From Berghia stephanieae (taxonomy: Eukaryota; Mollusca; Gastropoda; Nudibranchia; Aeolidiidae), in assembly GCA_034508935.3 (NCBI GenBank), contig CM067445.1, positions 41,080,890 through 41,144,889 of the forward strand: a DNA stretch of 64,000 bases, read 5' to 3'. Within the stretch, counting starts at the first letter, position 1; every line of letters starts with the position of its first letter. The position numbers were made by a program, and so were the translations under genes. Under the pieces are notes generated by a model. It saw only the letters and a program-made list of their open reading frames with translations, was not told the origin of the DNA and did not search any database. Below are positions 21,816 to 31,811 of the stretch, in pieces.

Positions 21816-21940
21816 TGAATGAGAAAGCTTTACTGTTAAATTTATTTGAAAATTTTCTTACGTTAATCAATAAAGAGTTAGCATAACTCAAAGCTCGCAC
21901 TGGTTTATAGAGGAGAAGTTAGGTTTGGATGCATTTCGTT

Positions 21941-22230
21941 GTGCGGCTATGTGGTCTTGTGGTATGACACTCGCTTTCGGATCGGAAGGTCCTGGGTTCG
22001 AGCCTCTCTCGGCGCATAGTTGTATCCTTGGAAAAGGCTCTTTACTCACATTCTCTCACCATACTCAGGTGTAAAATGAGTACCTGGCCGTTAACAGCGA
22101 TGTCTTTGTCCGAAAATTGCAATATCACCTAACAGGCGTCATGTCCAGTCCTAAATGTTAAAATGTTGCTGTTGACCAGGGACCCCTTGTACAGAGCTTT
22201 GAGCACATTTAATGGATATATAAAGCTCAA
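21941..22230 (+). mobile_element. SINE-1 copy, well preserved head
   Basis: The head GTGCGGCTATGTGGTCTTGT and B box GGGTTCGAGCC are intact. There is a small deletion in the tail (AATGGATATATAAAGCTCAA), which ends against the remains of a minus-strand LINE. Confidence 0.92.
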
Positions 22231-22235
22231 TATTT

Positions 22236-22390
22236 TTTTTCAAGGATTCATATGCATAACAAAGAATCTTAAAATAATTTCGAAACTTTACTGGCTGCCA
22301 GTGGAGGGATTTCAGAATTGGTGTTATATGTTTGTTTGATTTAGCTGGCTGCTTTATTTGAACTTTTTGTAATCTGTTTATAGATAGAAT
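22236..22390 (-). mobile_element. CR1/L2-like LINE fragment (3' part of a split copy)
   Basis: The minus strand reads NRLQKVQIKQPAKSNKHITP then ILKSLHWQPVKFRNYFKILC. This matches the RLQ(K/R)VQNxAARL...ITPxLxxLHWLPVxxRIxFKIL block that follows the RT domain in CR1/L2 elements. The same element appears to continue at 22571-22619 and 23369-23590, separated by two insertions. Confidence 0.75.
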
Positions 22391-22565
22391 GCGCTTGGCC
22401 AAGGAGTTCACAACATTGCCATCCGGAAGTATAACGGACCAACACACAAACTTTGTGTAACCATGAACTTTTATAGTCTGGTTTATACAGTTTAGTGAAA
22501 ACAACTCACAAACGCGGATGGCAAAAACAATAACAAAGGCCTGAGTGACGTCATCTTCGAACTAT
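22379..22565 (-). mobile_element. MITE-1 copy inside a LINE
   Basis: Nearly full length: ATAGATAGAATGCGCTTGGC, CATTGCCATCCGGAAGTATA, AAACGCGGATGGCAAAAAC, GAGTGACGTCATCTTCGAAC. It interrupts the minus-strand LINE between the codons for RLQKV and the upstream LDYRNAFLVDCLN. Confidence 0.85.
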
Positions 22566-22570
22566 ATATA

Positions 22571-22619
22571 GTGTATTCAGGCAGTCGACAAGAAAGGCGT
22601 TGCGATAGTCCAGGTTAAT
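22571..22619 (-). mobile_element. CR1/L2-like LINE fragment (middle piece)
   Basis: The minus strand reads NLDYRNAFLVDCLNT, matching the (S)RLDYCNxLLxGLP motif that precedes RLQxVQN in CR1/L2 elements. It is the piece between two insertions. Confidence 0.6.
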
Positions 22620-23368
22620 AATTTGGTTAGATCTCTCTTTTTCCAACTAAAAAAGATTGCTTCCATTAGACGGTTCATATCTGAGGATGTGACCAAGCAC
22701 CTGGTTGTGTCCCTCGTACTATCGAAATTGGATTATTGTAATGCTCTGTTGTTTGGCGTTTCGCAATACAATCTGAAACGTCTTCAGATTGTCCAAAACA
22801 GCGCTGCCAGACTAGTATTTATGAAGCGTAGGTGCGACTCTGCCGGACCTCTACTTCATGACCTGCATTGGCTGCCTGTTGAGAAAAGAATTAAATTCAA
22901 AGCTTGTGTTTTAGTGTATCGTTGTCTTGAAGGTACTGCCCCTTCCTACCTTTCAGAACTAATTGAAAGATATTCAAAACCCCGCCCCTTACGTTCGGCC
23001 AGTGATTCCACAAAACTAGTTGTCCCTCGAATTCGGAAAAATGCTGGAATGAGATCCTTTTCTCATTTCGGACCCTCTATTTGGAACGCCTTACCGCAGA
23101 GCATTCGTGAAAAAGAATCTTTGTCTATTTTTAAACGTTCGCTTAAAACATATTTGTTTCGATTTTAGTAGATGGTATGAGAAGCAAGATAGGTTTGGTT
23201 TGTGTTGTGTGTTGTATTGTGTGTGTGTGTATGTGTGTGTGTGTGTGTGTGTGTGCTTGTGTGTGTGAATGAGTATGTTTCAGCCAAAGTAATTTGTAAT
23301 TTAAGCGCTTAGAGTCTGGTGTCTCGGAGTTATAGCGCTATATAAGTTTTCAGCATTATTATTTATTA
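22620..23368 (+). mobile_element. CR1/L2-like LINE 3' end with tail
   Basis: A 5'-truncated LINE inserted in opposite orientation into an older LINE of the same broad group. After the coding end at 23168, the 3' UTR has a (GT)n stretch (23218-23255) and ends AAGCGCTTAGAG...TAGCGCTATATAAG followed by ATT units, as CR1/L2-type 3' ends do. The end resembles the SINE-1 tail. Confidence 0.82.
22623..23168 (+). CDS. reverse transcriptase C-terminal fragment of a LINE
   Basis: An uninterrupted 181-codon frame (opened by 5' truncation, no true start). Landmarks in order: ISEDVTKHLVVSLVLSKLDY with YCNALLFGV; LKRLQIVQNSAARLV; LLHDLHWLPVEKRIKFKACV; LVYRCLEGTAPSYLSELI; LRSASDSTKLVVPR; FGPSIWNALPQSIREKESL; FKRSLKTYLF. 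This is the thumb and C-terminal region of a CR1/L2 reverse transcriptase. The catalytic FADD-type core is not present. The absence of stops suggests a fairly young insertion. Confidence 0.88.
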   Translation: MVRSLFFQLKKIASIRRFISEDVTKHLVVSLVLSKLDYCNALLFGVSQYNLKRLQIVQNSAARLVFMKRRCDSAGPLLHDLHWLPVEKRIKFKACVLVYRCLEGTAPSYLSELIERYSKPRPLRSASDSTKLVVPRIRKNAGMRSFSHFGPSIWNALPQSIREKESLSIFKRSLKTYLFRF

Positions 23369-23590
23369 TTAGTCAATTCTACTAAAAACCAAAGACATGA
23401 GCATGCTAGTTATATGTTTATCGATAAGATGTCTTATTTTCCCTATATTTCTCAGATGAAAGTTGCAAGATTTGAAAACATGGTCATTCATGGACAAATT
23501 GTTATCCAATAAAACATCAAAGTTACGAACATGGGTTGATGAAATGTTGACATTTGTACCAGCAATATCAATGGATAGGGATACCATAAT
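23369..23590 (-). mobile_element. CR1/L2-like LINE fragment (5' part of the split copy)
   Basis: The minus strand reads NVNISSTHVRNFDVLLDNNL then SMNDHVFKSCNFHLRNIGKI and ends MSLVFSRID. This is the RT block (LGVxLDxxLSMxxHIxxxCxxxxFHLRNIxxIR...FVxSRIDYCN) immediately upstream of the piece at 22571-22619. The plus-strand LINE 22620-23368 lies between them. Confidence 0.75.
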
Positions 23591-23597
23591 TTATGTA

Positions 23598-23845
23598 CTG
23601 AGGGTCTGAGGGAGTGCACGTCTTTACCTGCCTTTAAAAAGAATCTCAAGACACATCTTTACTGTATGTATTTGCTTTTATTGACGCTATGAATCAACGA
23701 TTTGGCTTTGAATTCATTGCATTGCTTTTTAAAAAAAATTTTTTTTTGTAAATTATTATTATTATTTTTTAAAAACTCAAAATTGATAATTTGTATTGTG
23801 AAGTGCCGAGAGCTTGTGTTTTACACTATAATGAACGCTGTATAA
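23598..23845 (+). mobile_element. second CR1/L2-like LINE 3' end
   Basis: The frame reads SLRECTSLPAFKKNLKTHLY, the very C-terminus of CR1/L2 ORF2. About 130 bp of 3' UTR follows, ending AACGCTGTATAAAGGTG, directly continued by the (ATT)n microsatellite at 23848. Confidence 0.7.
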
Positions 23846-23968
<123 letters not shown>

Positions 23969-24199
23969 CTACTATTCTTTCTTCAAATGTGCATAAGGCA
24001 TGCCGTGTTCAAACGCATAAAATCGATTCAATAATCATCCTTCCTCTACCTAATGGGATTCAACCCTTAGATCCTTCGTTGGGAAATGCTGATTCAAAAT
24101 GTTATTCTATTGAAAAATCACGGATTTTGAGATCATAAAATCATGAGTTACCTCCCGTGATCCCTCGAATTATTTGGTGATCTTTCAGATTCAGAGCAA
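23969..24199. other. spacer
   Basis: No gene or repeat is recognised. Confidence 0.4.
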
Positions 24200-24362
24200 A
24201 TAGGCCAATGGAGCCGGAGCTTATCCCGGTTTCTGTAGCGTGAAAAAGACAATAGAAATTGCCTGCTACTCTTTGGATAGGAAGCTAGTCTATTGCAAAG
24301 TACTTTCCGACAGATCTAATAGACCCAACTACCTAATCACAGAGTGGGTGGTGGGGATGGGT
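24200..24362 (-). mobile_element. SINE-2 copy, head missing
   Basis: The 3' two-thirds in minus orientation: AATGGAGCCGGAGCTTATCC, TAGCGTGAAAAAGACAATAG, TTGGATAGGAAGCTAGTC, CACAGAGTGGGTGG. It ends before the tRNA-like head. Confidence 0.75.
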
Positions 24363-24435
24363 ATGTTAATGTAGCAGTCATTGCCACCAAAATATTTTAA
24401 TTTTATGACGAAATGTCATGAAGGTGGGAATGATT

Positions 24436-24483
24436 AGTGTAATAATAATATAATGATTATGTTGATGGTGATGGTGGTGATAT

Positions 24484-24522
<39 letters not shown>

Positions 24523-24544
24523 CGACGATGATAATGATGATGAA

Positions 24545-24592
<48 letters not shown>

Positions 24593-24710
24593 TGATGAAG
24601 GTGATGATGATGACGATGATGATGATGATGATGACGACGATGATGACGACGATGATAATGATGATGATGGTGATGATGATGATGACGATGATGATGAATT
24701 TGATGAAAGC
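24436..24710. repeat. (GAT)n microsatellite
   Basis: About 270 bp of GAT/GAC/GGT triplets. Asp-, Met-, His- and Ser-repeat frames in all phases are artefacts. Confidence 0.95.
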
Positions 24711-24925
24711 AATGATAAAGACCATGTTATAATTAAAAGACTTTAATATCAAAAATCCCAAATTAAAATCAAGCATTGAAAAAAAAAATGTTTTGTCTCC
24801 CACAAAATTATACCTTAGTTCTGCTTTTTAAAAGAATTTAAATGTATAACACAATTCACGGATGACGATTAAATGTGAAAGCTCAAGTGTCTAAATCAAA
24901 TTGTTGGAATCGTGCAGTCAGACCA

Positions 24926-25137
24926 GTTTCAAAATAACCGATGGGTGAGGACTGCATTAACAGGGCAGATCGGTCTCTCAACCATCGCTAAATTACAGAT
25001 AGACGCGTAGGACCTCACTTGTCTCCCCTTGGGATCACCGATGGCCGATGAGAAATCAAATTTCCGCTTAATGATGCAAAAAGCTTCAAATGTATCCTGG
25101 GAATACTCGATACTCACTCGTCCATCATGAATACTGA
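24926..25137 (-). CDS. candidate terminal exon of an unidentified host gene
   Basis: On the minus strand a strong acceptor (TTTTCTTTTCTTTCAG, about 25138-25155) opens a frame reading VYVSIHDGRVSIEYS...TFEAFCIIKRKFDFSSAIGD, PKGRQVRSYASICNLAMVER and ending NAVLTHRLF-stop (stop at 24926-24928). Amino-acid composition is balanced and no repeat match is seen, unlike most frames here. I do not recognise the protein. No AATAAA lies close downstream. The exon may instead splice out before the stop (a weak GT follows CCATCG). Confidence 0.45.
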
Positions 25138-25155
25138 CGTATACTCTGAAAGAAA

Positions 25156-25506
25156 AGAAAATAAAAAAAAAACAAGAAAGTTTTTAAAATAAAATTTTGG
25201 CCAGAAAGTTCTTTATCGATTGAGTAAAATCACCCTCATCTTTTCAAAACAAGAAAAAAAAAGGAAAGAAAAGAAAATTTTAAAATGTGTTTTATCAGAG
25301 GACCTAAGACAGATGTGAAAATTAAATATAAATGTAAAATTGGTCTCACTTGTAAAAACTATGTTTGTGAAAATTTGAAAAGTCATTGCTTGGGGGAGGG
25401 GAGGGGAGAGAGAGAGAGAGAAATCGCCTTTGTTATTTGTGACCAGTCATCTCAAACGGGTATTAAGTCGAGTGGGCCAGATGAAGAAATTGTTTGAATA
25501 TTTTTT
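25156..25506. other. spacer or intron
   Basis: If the exon at 24926-25137 is real, this is its upstream intron. It contains a MITE-3-like fragment (about 25190-25250: TTTTGGCCAGAAAGTTCTTT, AAAATCACCCTCATCTTTTC) and a short (GA)n. Confidence 0.4.
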
Positions 25507-25793
25507 GCGACAACGTGGTCTAGTGGTATGACACTCACCTTCTGATGGAAATGGTTCTGGACGGCGCATAGTTGCGTCCTTGGAAAGGGCTTTTTATCTT
25601 CATTCTCTCACCGTACTCAGGTTTAAAATAAGTACCTGGCCGATAACATCATTTACTCTCGGTAAGAACAAATTTTAGGTTCGCTTAACAGGCGTCATGT
25701 ACCATCCTACATGTTGAGTGTTGCTGTTGGCTAGGAACCCTTTGTCAGGCGCTTTTGGAACGTTTGGTGCATATTGCGCTTTGCAAAAGCTCA
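25507..25793 (+). mobile_element. SINE-1 copy, B box deleted
   Basis: The head GCGACAACGTGGTCTAGTGG is present, but the B-box and GAGCCTCGCTC stretch is missing (TTCTGGACGGCGCATAG). The body and tail are worn. Confidence 0.85.
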
Positions 25794-26065
25794 ATATATT
25801 AATATTATGACTTCTTTTTATTCTAAAAAAGCTTTTATTGCGAAGAATAAATGCAGTTTTTTCAAATGCCAACCCCCCCCCCCCCCCAAAAAAAAAAAAA
25901 CAAAAATACAAAACAAAAAAACCCCGGCAATTCTCACCAACTTTGGCATTAAATTTAAATTCCATCACACTGTCTACACTGTAACATTGGAATAATTGTG
26001 ACTCACTGTTAATTTTTATCTTTTTGGCCTTATTTGTTTTTCCTGTTCGTTTTTTTTTTCTTTCA

Positions 26066-26402
26066 GATACAGGCATCAAACCCATCAAGCGTTAAGTGTT
26101 TCTAATGGACTGTGTGTTTTTAAAGGAAACAATAGTTGTTTTAAATGGGAGAACGACAACGTTGAATGATAATAGGATTGTTCAAATACCTTTAAACTTT
26201 GGCTTTTTTTAATGAAAAAAAAGTGGAATTGCTTGTATTCACCCCAAACAAATCCCATTAGAAATCCTTTTTTTGTTGTATGTGTGAAAATGCATTTATC
26301 TTATTTTATAGAAAATGATAGCACATATAAGATTGGTGTAGCTTTGAAATTGAATAACTAACTTTAAATGTAGAGAACGTGTGATCTGTTTCTAATAAAG
26401 AA
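26066..26402 (+). other. possible 3'-terminal exon with polyadenylation signal
   Basis: CGTTTTTTTTTTCTTTCAG just before 26066 is a good acceptor. AATAAA at 26394-26399 could end a transcript. The coding part would be very short (TGIKPIKR-stop in one phase). Chance matches to these weak signals are common, so this is a suggestion only. Confidence 0.2.
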
Positions 26403-26406
26403 ATAG

Positions 26407-26439
<33 letters not shown>

Positions 26440-26515
26440 GATGATGATGATGATGATGATGATGATGGTGATGATGATTGTTTGATGATGATGATGTGAT
26501 GATGATGATAATGAT
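26407..26515. repeat. (GAT)n microsatellite
   Basis: GAT units with small slips. Confidence 0.95.
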
Positions 26516-27058
26516 GTTTTCAGAAAGTCCATATAAATTGTTCTGGACAAAAGAGTTGTCACTTCTCTTATTATAGATTTATACAACAAGGGATGTTCAG
26601 CGAGCGTCGTTTTTGCGTCCAATTCTAAAGATCATAGCTTCCTCATGAACTCAAGATGGATGTAATGGGTTAAGTGGTGCCAGTGCGGTAAATTGCTACT
26701 TTTCTTTCTTGTATAAGTTGTGCTCTTACGTGCACGCTATATCATCATTCATCATTATACTACCCTAAAATAGTAACGCGTATTACTATCAAGTTTACAG
26801 TAATAATTTGTGACGTCATATTATCAAATGTTAGATTTCACTAAAATTAGATTTTAGGGGAAAAAATAAGAATCATTTAAGTTTTCTTTTGTAAATGTCT
26901 TTCATTAGAGATATTGTAATCAGAATCGATTGAGGGGTAGGATAAAAGTTTTCTTACACTCTTTTGTTTTTGGAATTCTAACTTTATTCCCAACACACAC
27001 ATGCAAACTCGTGCAGAGGTTGGGAACACTTCCGAATTCCAAAAATCAAGATTCTAGG

Positions 27059-27060
<2 letters not shown>
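26516..27060. other. spacer
   Basis: AT-rich, with no gene or repeat recognised. Confidence 0.45.
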
Positions 27061-27130
<70 letters not shown>

Positions 27131-27160
27131 TATTATTATTATTATTACATTATTGTTATT
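27061..27160. repeat. (TTA)n microsatellite
   Basis: About 30 TTA units with one slip near 27130. Confidence 0.95.
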
Positions 27161-27350
27161 GTTGTATATTTTATGGTTATTAATGGCACCATTTTATATA
27201 TTTTCATTTTTGATTTCATTCACTATTGTTTCTCTTTCTATATGTTGCAACCAAATTTAATAGTTTATTGGCGAGAGCCTGGGAGTAAACTTGAAACTTG
27301 AAACTTTGATCATGGGGATAACCCGATTTTATTATAGCATAGAAAAAAAT

Positions 27351-27653
27351 GTGCGGCTATGTGGTCTAGTTGAATGATACTTTCTTTCGGATAGGAAGGA
27401 ACTGGGTTCGAGCCTCGCTCTGCGCTTAGTTGATTCCTTGGAAAAGGCTCTTTACTCACATTCTCTCACCATACTCAGGTGTAAAATGAGTACCAGGCAG
27501 TTAATAGGCAATGTCTCTGTCCGAAAATAAGTGTTAAATCGCCAAACAGGCGTCATGTCTTGTTCTACTTGTTACGTGTTGCTGTTGGTCGGGGGTCCTT
27601 TGTAAAGCACTTTGAGCACGTTTAGTGGTTATTGCGCTTTATAAAATCTCAAT
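27351..27653 (+). mobile_element. SINE-1 copy, full length
   Basis: Intact order of head, body and tail. The A-box region has an altered D-loop (GTCTAGTTGAATGATAC). B box GGGTTCGAGCC is intact and the tail is GCGCTTTATAAAATCTCA. Confidence 0.9.
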
Positions 27654-27829
27654 TTATAAAATTCATAAACAAAATATTGCGAGGCTTTCCTATTATTCTT
27701 TGAAAAAATAAAGCAATTCTATAATTTTTAGATTATTTTTTAAAAAATTGTGGCACGCATCCGAGTTTACTAAAAATAGAATTTGACGAGTAATAAAATT
27801 CTGACCATGACAATTTTTCCTAAATTTAT

Positions 27830-28345
27830 GCCGCTATGTGAGCTTGTGGTATAACACTCGCCATCTGATAGGAAGGTCTTGGGTTAATGTCCCGCCCTAG
27901 CAGCAGCTTCTAATGGTGCTCACACTATTATGTTATGACGATCGACCCAATCAGCAAAGTCCGTACCTTACTCGTGCACGACGTGAATCCACCCGGAAGC
28001 TTCGTCACAACACACCGTTCCACTAGATGCTCTGCGGTTTCGGGTTCTTGTCCACATCGGGTACATGTTGGACAGGTGGAAAGTCCCCACTGATGAAGCG
28101 ACTTTGCCCTGACCGACGCATGGTTGTGTCAATGGAAAGGCTCTTTACTCACATCCTCTTACCGTACTCGGGTGTAAAATGAGCACCTGGCCGTTAATAC
28201 CTTTGTCTATGTCGCAAACATGGTAATATCGCCTAATAGGCATCATCTAATCTCTCGTCTTACGTGCTAAGTGTTGCTGTTGGCTAGGAACCCTATGTAA
28301 AGCTCTTTGAGCACGTTTACTAGAAATGTAAAAGCTCAAGTTTTT
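27830..28345 (+). mobile_element. SINE-1 copy interrupted by a LINE fragment
   Basis: The head (CCGCTATGTGAGCTTGTGGT to GGGTTAATGTCCCGCCCTAG) ends near 27900. The body resumes at about 28108 with CCCTGACCGACGCATGGTTG and runs to TAAAAGCTCAAG. The short flanks GCCCTAG and GCCCTGA may be the remains of a target duplication. Confidence 0.85.
27901..28107 (-). mobile_element. LINE ORF2 C-terminal fragment with a Cys-His motif
   Basis: The minus strand reads STCPTCTRCGQEPETAEHLV then ERCVVTKLPGG, followed by FTSCTSKVRTLLIGS. CxxCxxC...H....C is the C-terminal zinc-finger-like motif of several non-LTR reverse transcriptase clades. A close relative is at 53300-53520. It sits inside a SINE-1 copy. 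Confidence 0.65.
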
Positions 28346-28747
28346 ATTTTTTTGTCTTTTTTTCTTCAAAGGTGAAATCATCAAACTGGAAACCCGATCT
28401 GTGCAGATAGGAATACACGTCTAAAAGGAAATATTATGGACGAGGTCAATGGAGGGATAACATAGTAAACCTATTCTTGAAATCCTGCGTCTGAAATTTC
28501 TAACTGGTAACCAATAAATACGCGCTCCGAAAGTTATTTGCGCTGCGGCATTAACTTCGAAATTCTAAGCAGAGTAATTCAAGAATCTCATTATATGATT
28601 TCGCTAATAATACTATCAAGATGTTTGTCTTGTGTTTTATACATTTTCATTCATCATAGCAATAAGATTTTTGACCTCCTCTTCTAGTGAATCAAATAGA
28701 AGGGGGGAGGGGGTTCACGTCAAGGGGTGAGGCGCAATTTGAGCAAT

Positions 28748-28750
<3 letters not shown>
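28346..28750. other. spacer
   Basis: No gene or repeat is recognised. Confidence 0.45.
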
Positions 28751-28806
<56 letters not shown>

Positions 28807-28817
28807 TGGGGGGGGCG
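28751..28817. repeat. (GA)n followed by G run
   Basis: About 24 GA units, then G-rich bases. Confidence 0.95.
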
Positions 28818-29228
28818 TATTTAGGTCATTTTCTAATTTAGGCATGACAAGATGTGAAGTATAAAATGTTTTCTTTCAATTAAACATCATGTTAATAAAA
28901 TAATAGCGACAGCACGGAAAGTATCTTTTTCATCGGCACATTTAGTGAGCTGAAATTAAATTTAAAGAAAAACAATTTTTTTAAAGGGAGGGGGGGGGGG
29001 GGGTCTTATTTGATGCAGTAGACAACGTAATTCGTAGCATTCAATGCTTTTGTTGTTGTTGTTGTTGTTTAGTTTTGTTTTGTTTAGTTTCTTCTTTCAC
29101 TTGTTCGTAATTTGTGAGTGTCGAATTTATCAATAAAGGTCGGTGTGCGTAGTTAATTTTATAGAGATATATGGAGATGTTCCGTGTCGAAATATTTATC
29201 TGAGAATTTGCTGAGCATCTATCTATAT
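28818..29228. other. spacer
   Basis: No gene is visible. There is a G run at about 28988-29003 and a short (GTT)n at 29050-29068. Confidence 0.45.
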
Positions 29229-29239
29229 TTGTACCTCTT

Positions 29240-29256
29240 CCCCCCCCCCCCCCCCT

Positions 29257-29332
<76 letters not shown>
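29240..29332. repeat. C run and (TC)n microsatellite
   Basis: A C homopolymer at 29240-29255 is followed by about 33 TC units. Confidence 0.95.
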
Positions 29333-29333
<1 letters not shown>

Positions 29334-29502
29334 TACTTCCCAACCTCTATGTCTATATCGCTATTTATCTATCAAATTATCCATCCATTTTATGGTATCT
29401 GTCCGTCAATGTTGCTATCTATCTCTCCAAACATCTATCGATATATCTTTATAAACAATCCGAACCCATATCTTTGTGTGTGTCTAGATAGCGCTAGAAA
29501 TA

Positions 29503-29550
29503 TTGTGCGTGTGTGTGTGTGTGTGTATGTGTGTGTGTGTGTGTGTGTAA
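29503..29550. repeat. (GT)n microsatellite
   Basis: About 22 GT units with one TATG interruption. Confidence 0.95.
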
Positions 29551-29821
29551 TACACAAGCAAGATAGTAGTTGACTACGAGATGGTAGTTTATGTTTGTGT
29601 ATATTGTAAGCGTGTATGGTGTCCGTGTAATTAAGTTGCCCGTGTCCGTTGGGGGTTTTACAGTAATGGCTCTGTTACTAGCAGTCACGTTATCCGTATT
29701 GCTCGCGGTATCGATTACATTTCCGGCCGTGCTTGTATTCGCCCAACCCGATTATTGCTCTTAGATTCGGCGGCTCGCGAAACCTTTCACAAGTTAATGA
29801 GGCTAAATAAGCGTAGTAGAA

Positions 29822-29829
29822 GATGATGG

Positions 29830-29884
<55 letters not shown>

Positions 29885-30009
29885 ATTGAAGATGATGGTG
29901 ATGATGATGATGATGATGATTGATGATGATGATGATGATTGATGATGATAGTAATAATTATTATCATTACAATCATTATTATTATTATTATTATATTATT
30001 ATTATTATA

Positions 30010-30060
<51 letters not shown>
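29822..30060. repeat. (GAT)n and (ATT)n microsatellites
   Basis: GAT units at 29822-29955, then ATT units at 29975-30057. The 29551-29821 stretch before them has no recognisable gene. Confidence 0.95.
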
Positions 30061-30297
30061 GCATGATACAGAAGAGACGAATTTAAGTTCATTAATCATT
30101 AGATAGGCAATTAAAATACAATAGTTCGAATAAATGATACATGGTGATGTGCATTAAACATTGCGAATCTGTGGACGTGGGCAATATAATTCTTGTTCGT
30201 ATCTAACTTTATTTTTATTTTTTTAAAATCATCTTAGAAATTTCGCCATAGGATTAGATTGAAAAGACTTTTTCTAATTGTATATCGTGTGATCTGA

Positions 30298-30388
30298 GAG
30301 TCCCAATAGCTCAATTGGTAGAGCACGCTTCTAAAGTAAAGGGACCGAGATCAATCCCGGGAACAGTCGAGATTTTCTATCTGAGACC
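30298..30388 (+). mobile_element. SINE-2 head
   Basis: GTCCCAATAGCTCAATTGGT then AGAGCACGCTTC (A-box arm), GACCGAGATCAATCCCGGG (B-box region), and TCGAGATTTTCTATCTGAGA, as in other SINE-2 copies. No matching body follows. A functional tRNA is unlikely because the acceptor helix is not closed. Confidence 0.65.
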
Positions 30389-30740
30389 ATTTTAATCTAT
30401 TGACATTTGAAGGAACAATTTTCTAGCTTAAACTTTAGATACGTGATATTATTTCTTCAAAGTACATCAGCATAGTTGTTTCTTTTTTTACTCTTACCAC
30501 CTTCATCTTTCTCATTTTGGTACCCATCACGTACGCGTGTGACTGTGGGGCTGGATTTCTATTTATCCCTGTTCTCTCCCTTTTCCCCTCGCTCAGCCCT
30601 AAATGACATTCTTTGTCTCTATCAAATACCTCATCTCCTGCTCCATCAAAGACATAATAAGGACATCAACATCCAACACCCTTATCTGATCTGACCTTCT
30701 CTGAAAACACATTAAAGATATTTTGGCAGAAAACTAGCAT
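30389..30740. other. spacer
   Basis: No gene or repeat is recognised. Confidence 0.45.
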
Positions 30741-30744
30741 TTCA

Positions 30745-30900
30745 AATATCGAACGACCAAAGTGATTCTCATCTTCTCAAACCTGGACATCAGCAGGTCT
30801 TCAAGAAAGTCAGAAGTTTGAGAGTTTTTGACAAGATGAGGCTCAATTGATTCGATCGATACATGAAAAAAGGTGTTTTCTGGCAAATATTATAAAAATG
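30745..30900 (+). mobile_element. MITE-3 relative
   Basis: It carries MITE-3-like core words (AGAGTTTTTGACAAGATGAG, TTGATTCGATCGATAC, TTTTCTGGCAAAT) with a weak inverted partner (CATTTCAAATATCGAACGAC). Confidence 0.45.
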
Positions 30901-31382
30901 TTGTTTTGCCCGACTACGCCATTGCTCGCAGAACAAAGATGGATGCTACAGGGATGATGCGATTACGGAAACTGGCAAAGAAGTGATGGTAAGACCGAGG
31001 TTGTAGTGGCCAATGATAACTTGCCACCCTCCTCTATTTTACTTCTTTGCGTCCTCTATCCCCGCCCCCAACCCCAAAAAAGAAAGAATAGATAAATTAA
31101 TCAAATTGACTAAAATAAAACAAGGATGATGATGGAATGACGCAGGGAAACTGGTGAAAAGGTGATATTAAATCTGATCAAAAGTGGAAAACTATTTTTA
31201 AACTGCAATCCGCCTCAGTGTTGTAATCACAAATTTAAAAATAAGGATTTAACAATAATCGCTCTACACAGGTTCATATTCATATATCCAATTTCATTCT
31301 TATATATCAGCTCTTTAACAAGTTAGTTATCATTTTCTGGAAAAAAAATATTAAATAATTTGGCAAAAAAAACCCCAACTAA

Positions 31383-31530
31383 CTCGTCTTTCAAATATCG
31401 ATCGATTTAGATAGAGGACCCTCAGCTTGATAAGACTCTTAAACCTGGGACCTCGTAATGTCTTCCTAAGTCCCAGGTTTAGGAATTATTGCCAAGATGA
31501 TCTATATTTGAAGGACGAGATTCTTGTCTA
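31383..31530. repeat. hairpin element related to MITE-3
   Basis: Inverted arms CGTCTTTCAAATATCGATCG and ATCTATATTTGAAGGACG enclose a tighter inner pair (TTAAACCTGGGAC and GTCCCAGGTTTAG) with a loop of about 20 nt. It shares TTTGAAGGACGAG with MITE-3. Confidence 0.6.
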
Positions 31531-31811
31531 ACATTAAACTATGTAACTTCCCAGAGACGAGCAGTTTTGCTCCTCTACTGAAAAATGTGACAATCTATTC
31601 CGGTATTGAATAGACACTTAGATAACAACGCCTCTCGGACAGACGTCATAATGTAAACAATGGCAGTGATTGGTTAACATAGCGAACTACAAAGCTTTAC
31701 TAACGATGGCAAATGTCTAAGTAAAACAACCGCTGATCTACTGCTTGATCAATAGAACCAACACAGAAAACTCTGTGTTAACTTAACGTTGAAACTATGA
31801 TCGAGAAAATC
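31531..31811. other. spacer
   Basis: No gene is recognised. The 30901-31382 stretch likewise holds only a weak direct repeat (GATTACGGAAACTGGCAAAG near 30960 and GACGCAGGGAAACTGG near 31140). Confidence 0.4.

Noticed and set aside
22623-23168. Host gene
   Set aside because: The motifs are those of the CR1/L2 reverse transcriptase C-terminus, followed by a LINE-type tail.
30298-30370. Functional tRNA gene
   Set aside because: A and B boxes are present but the acceptor helix does not close, and the sequence matches the SINE-2 head.
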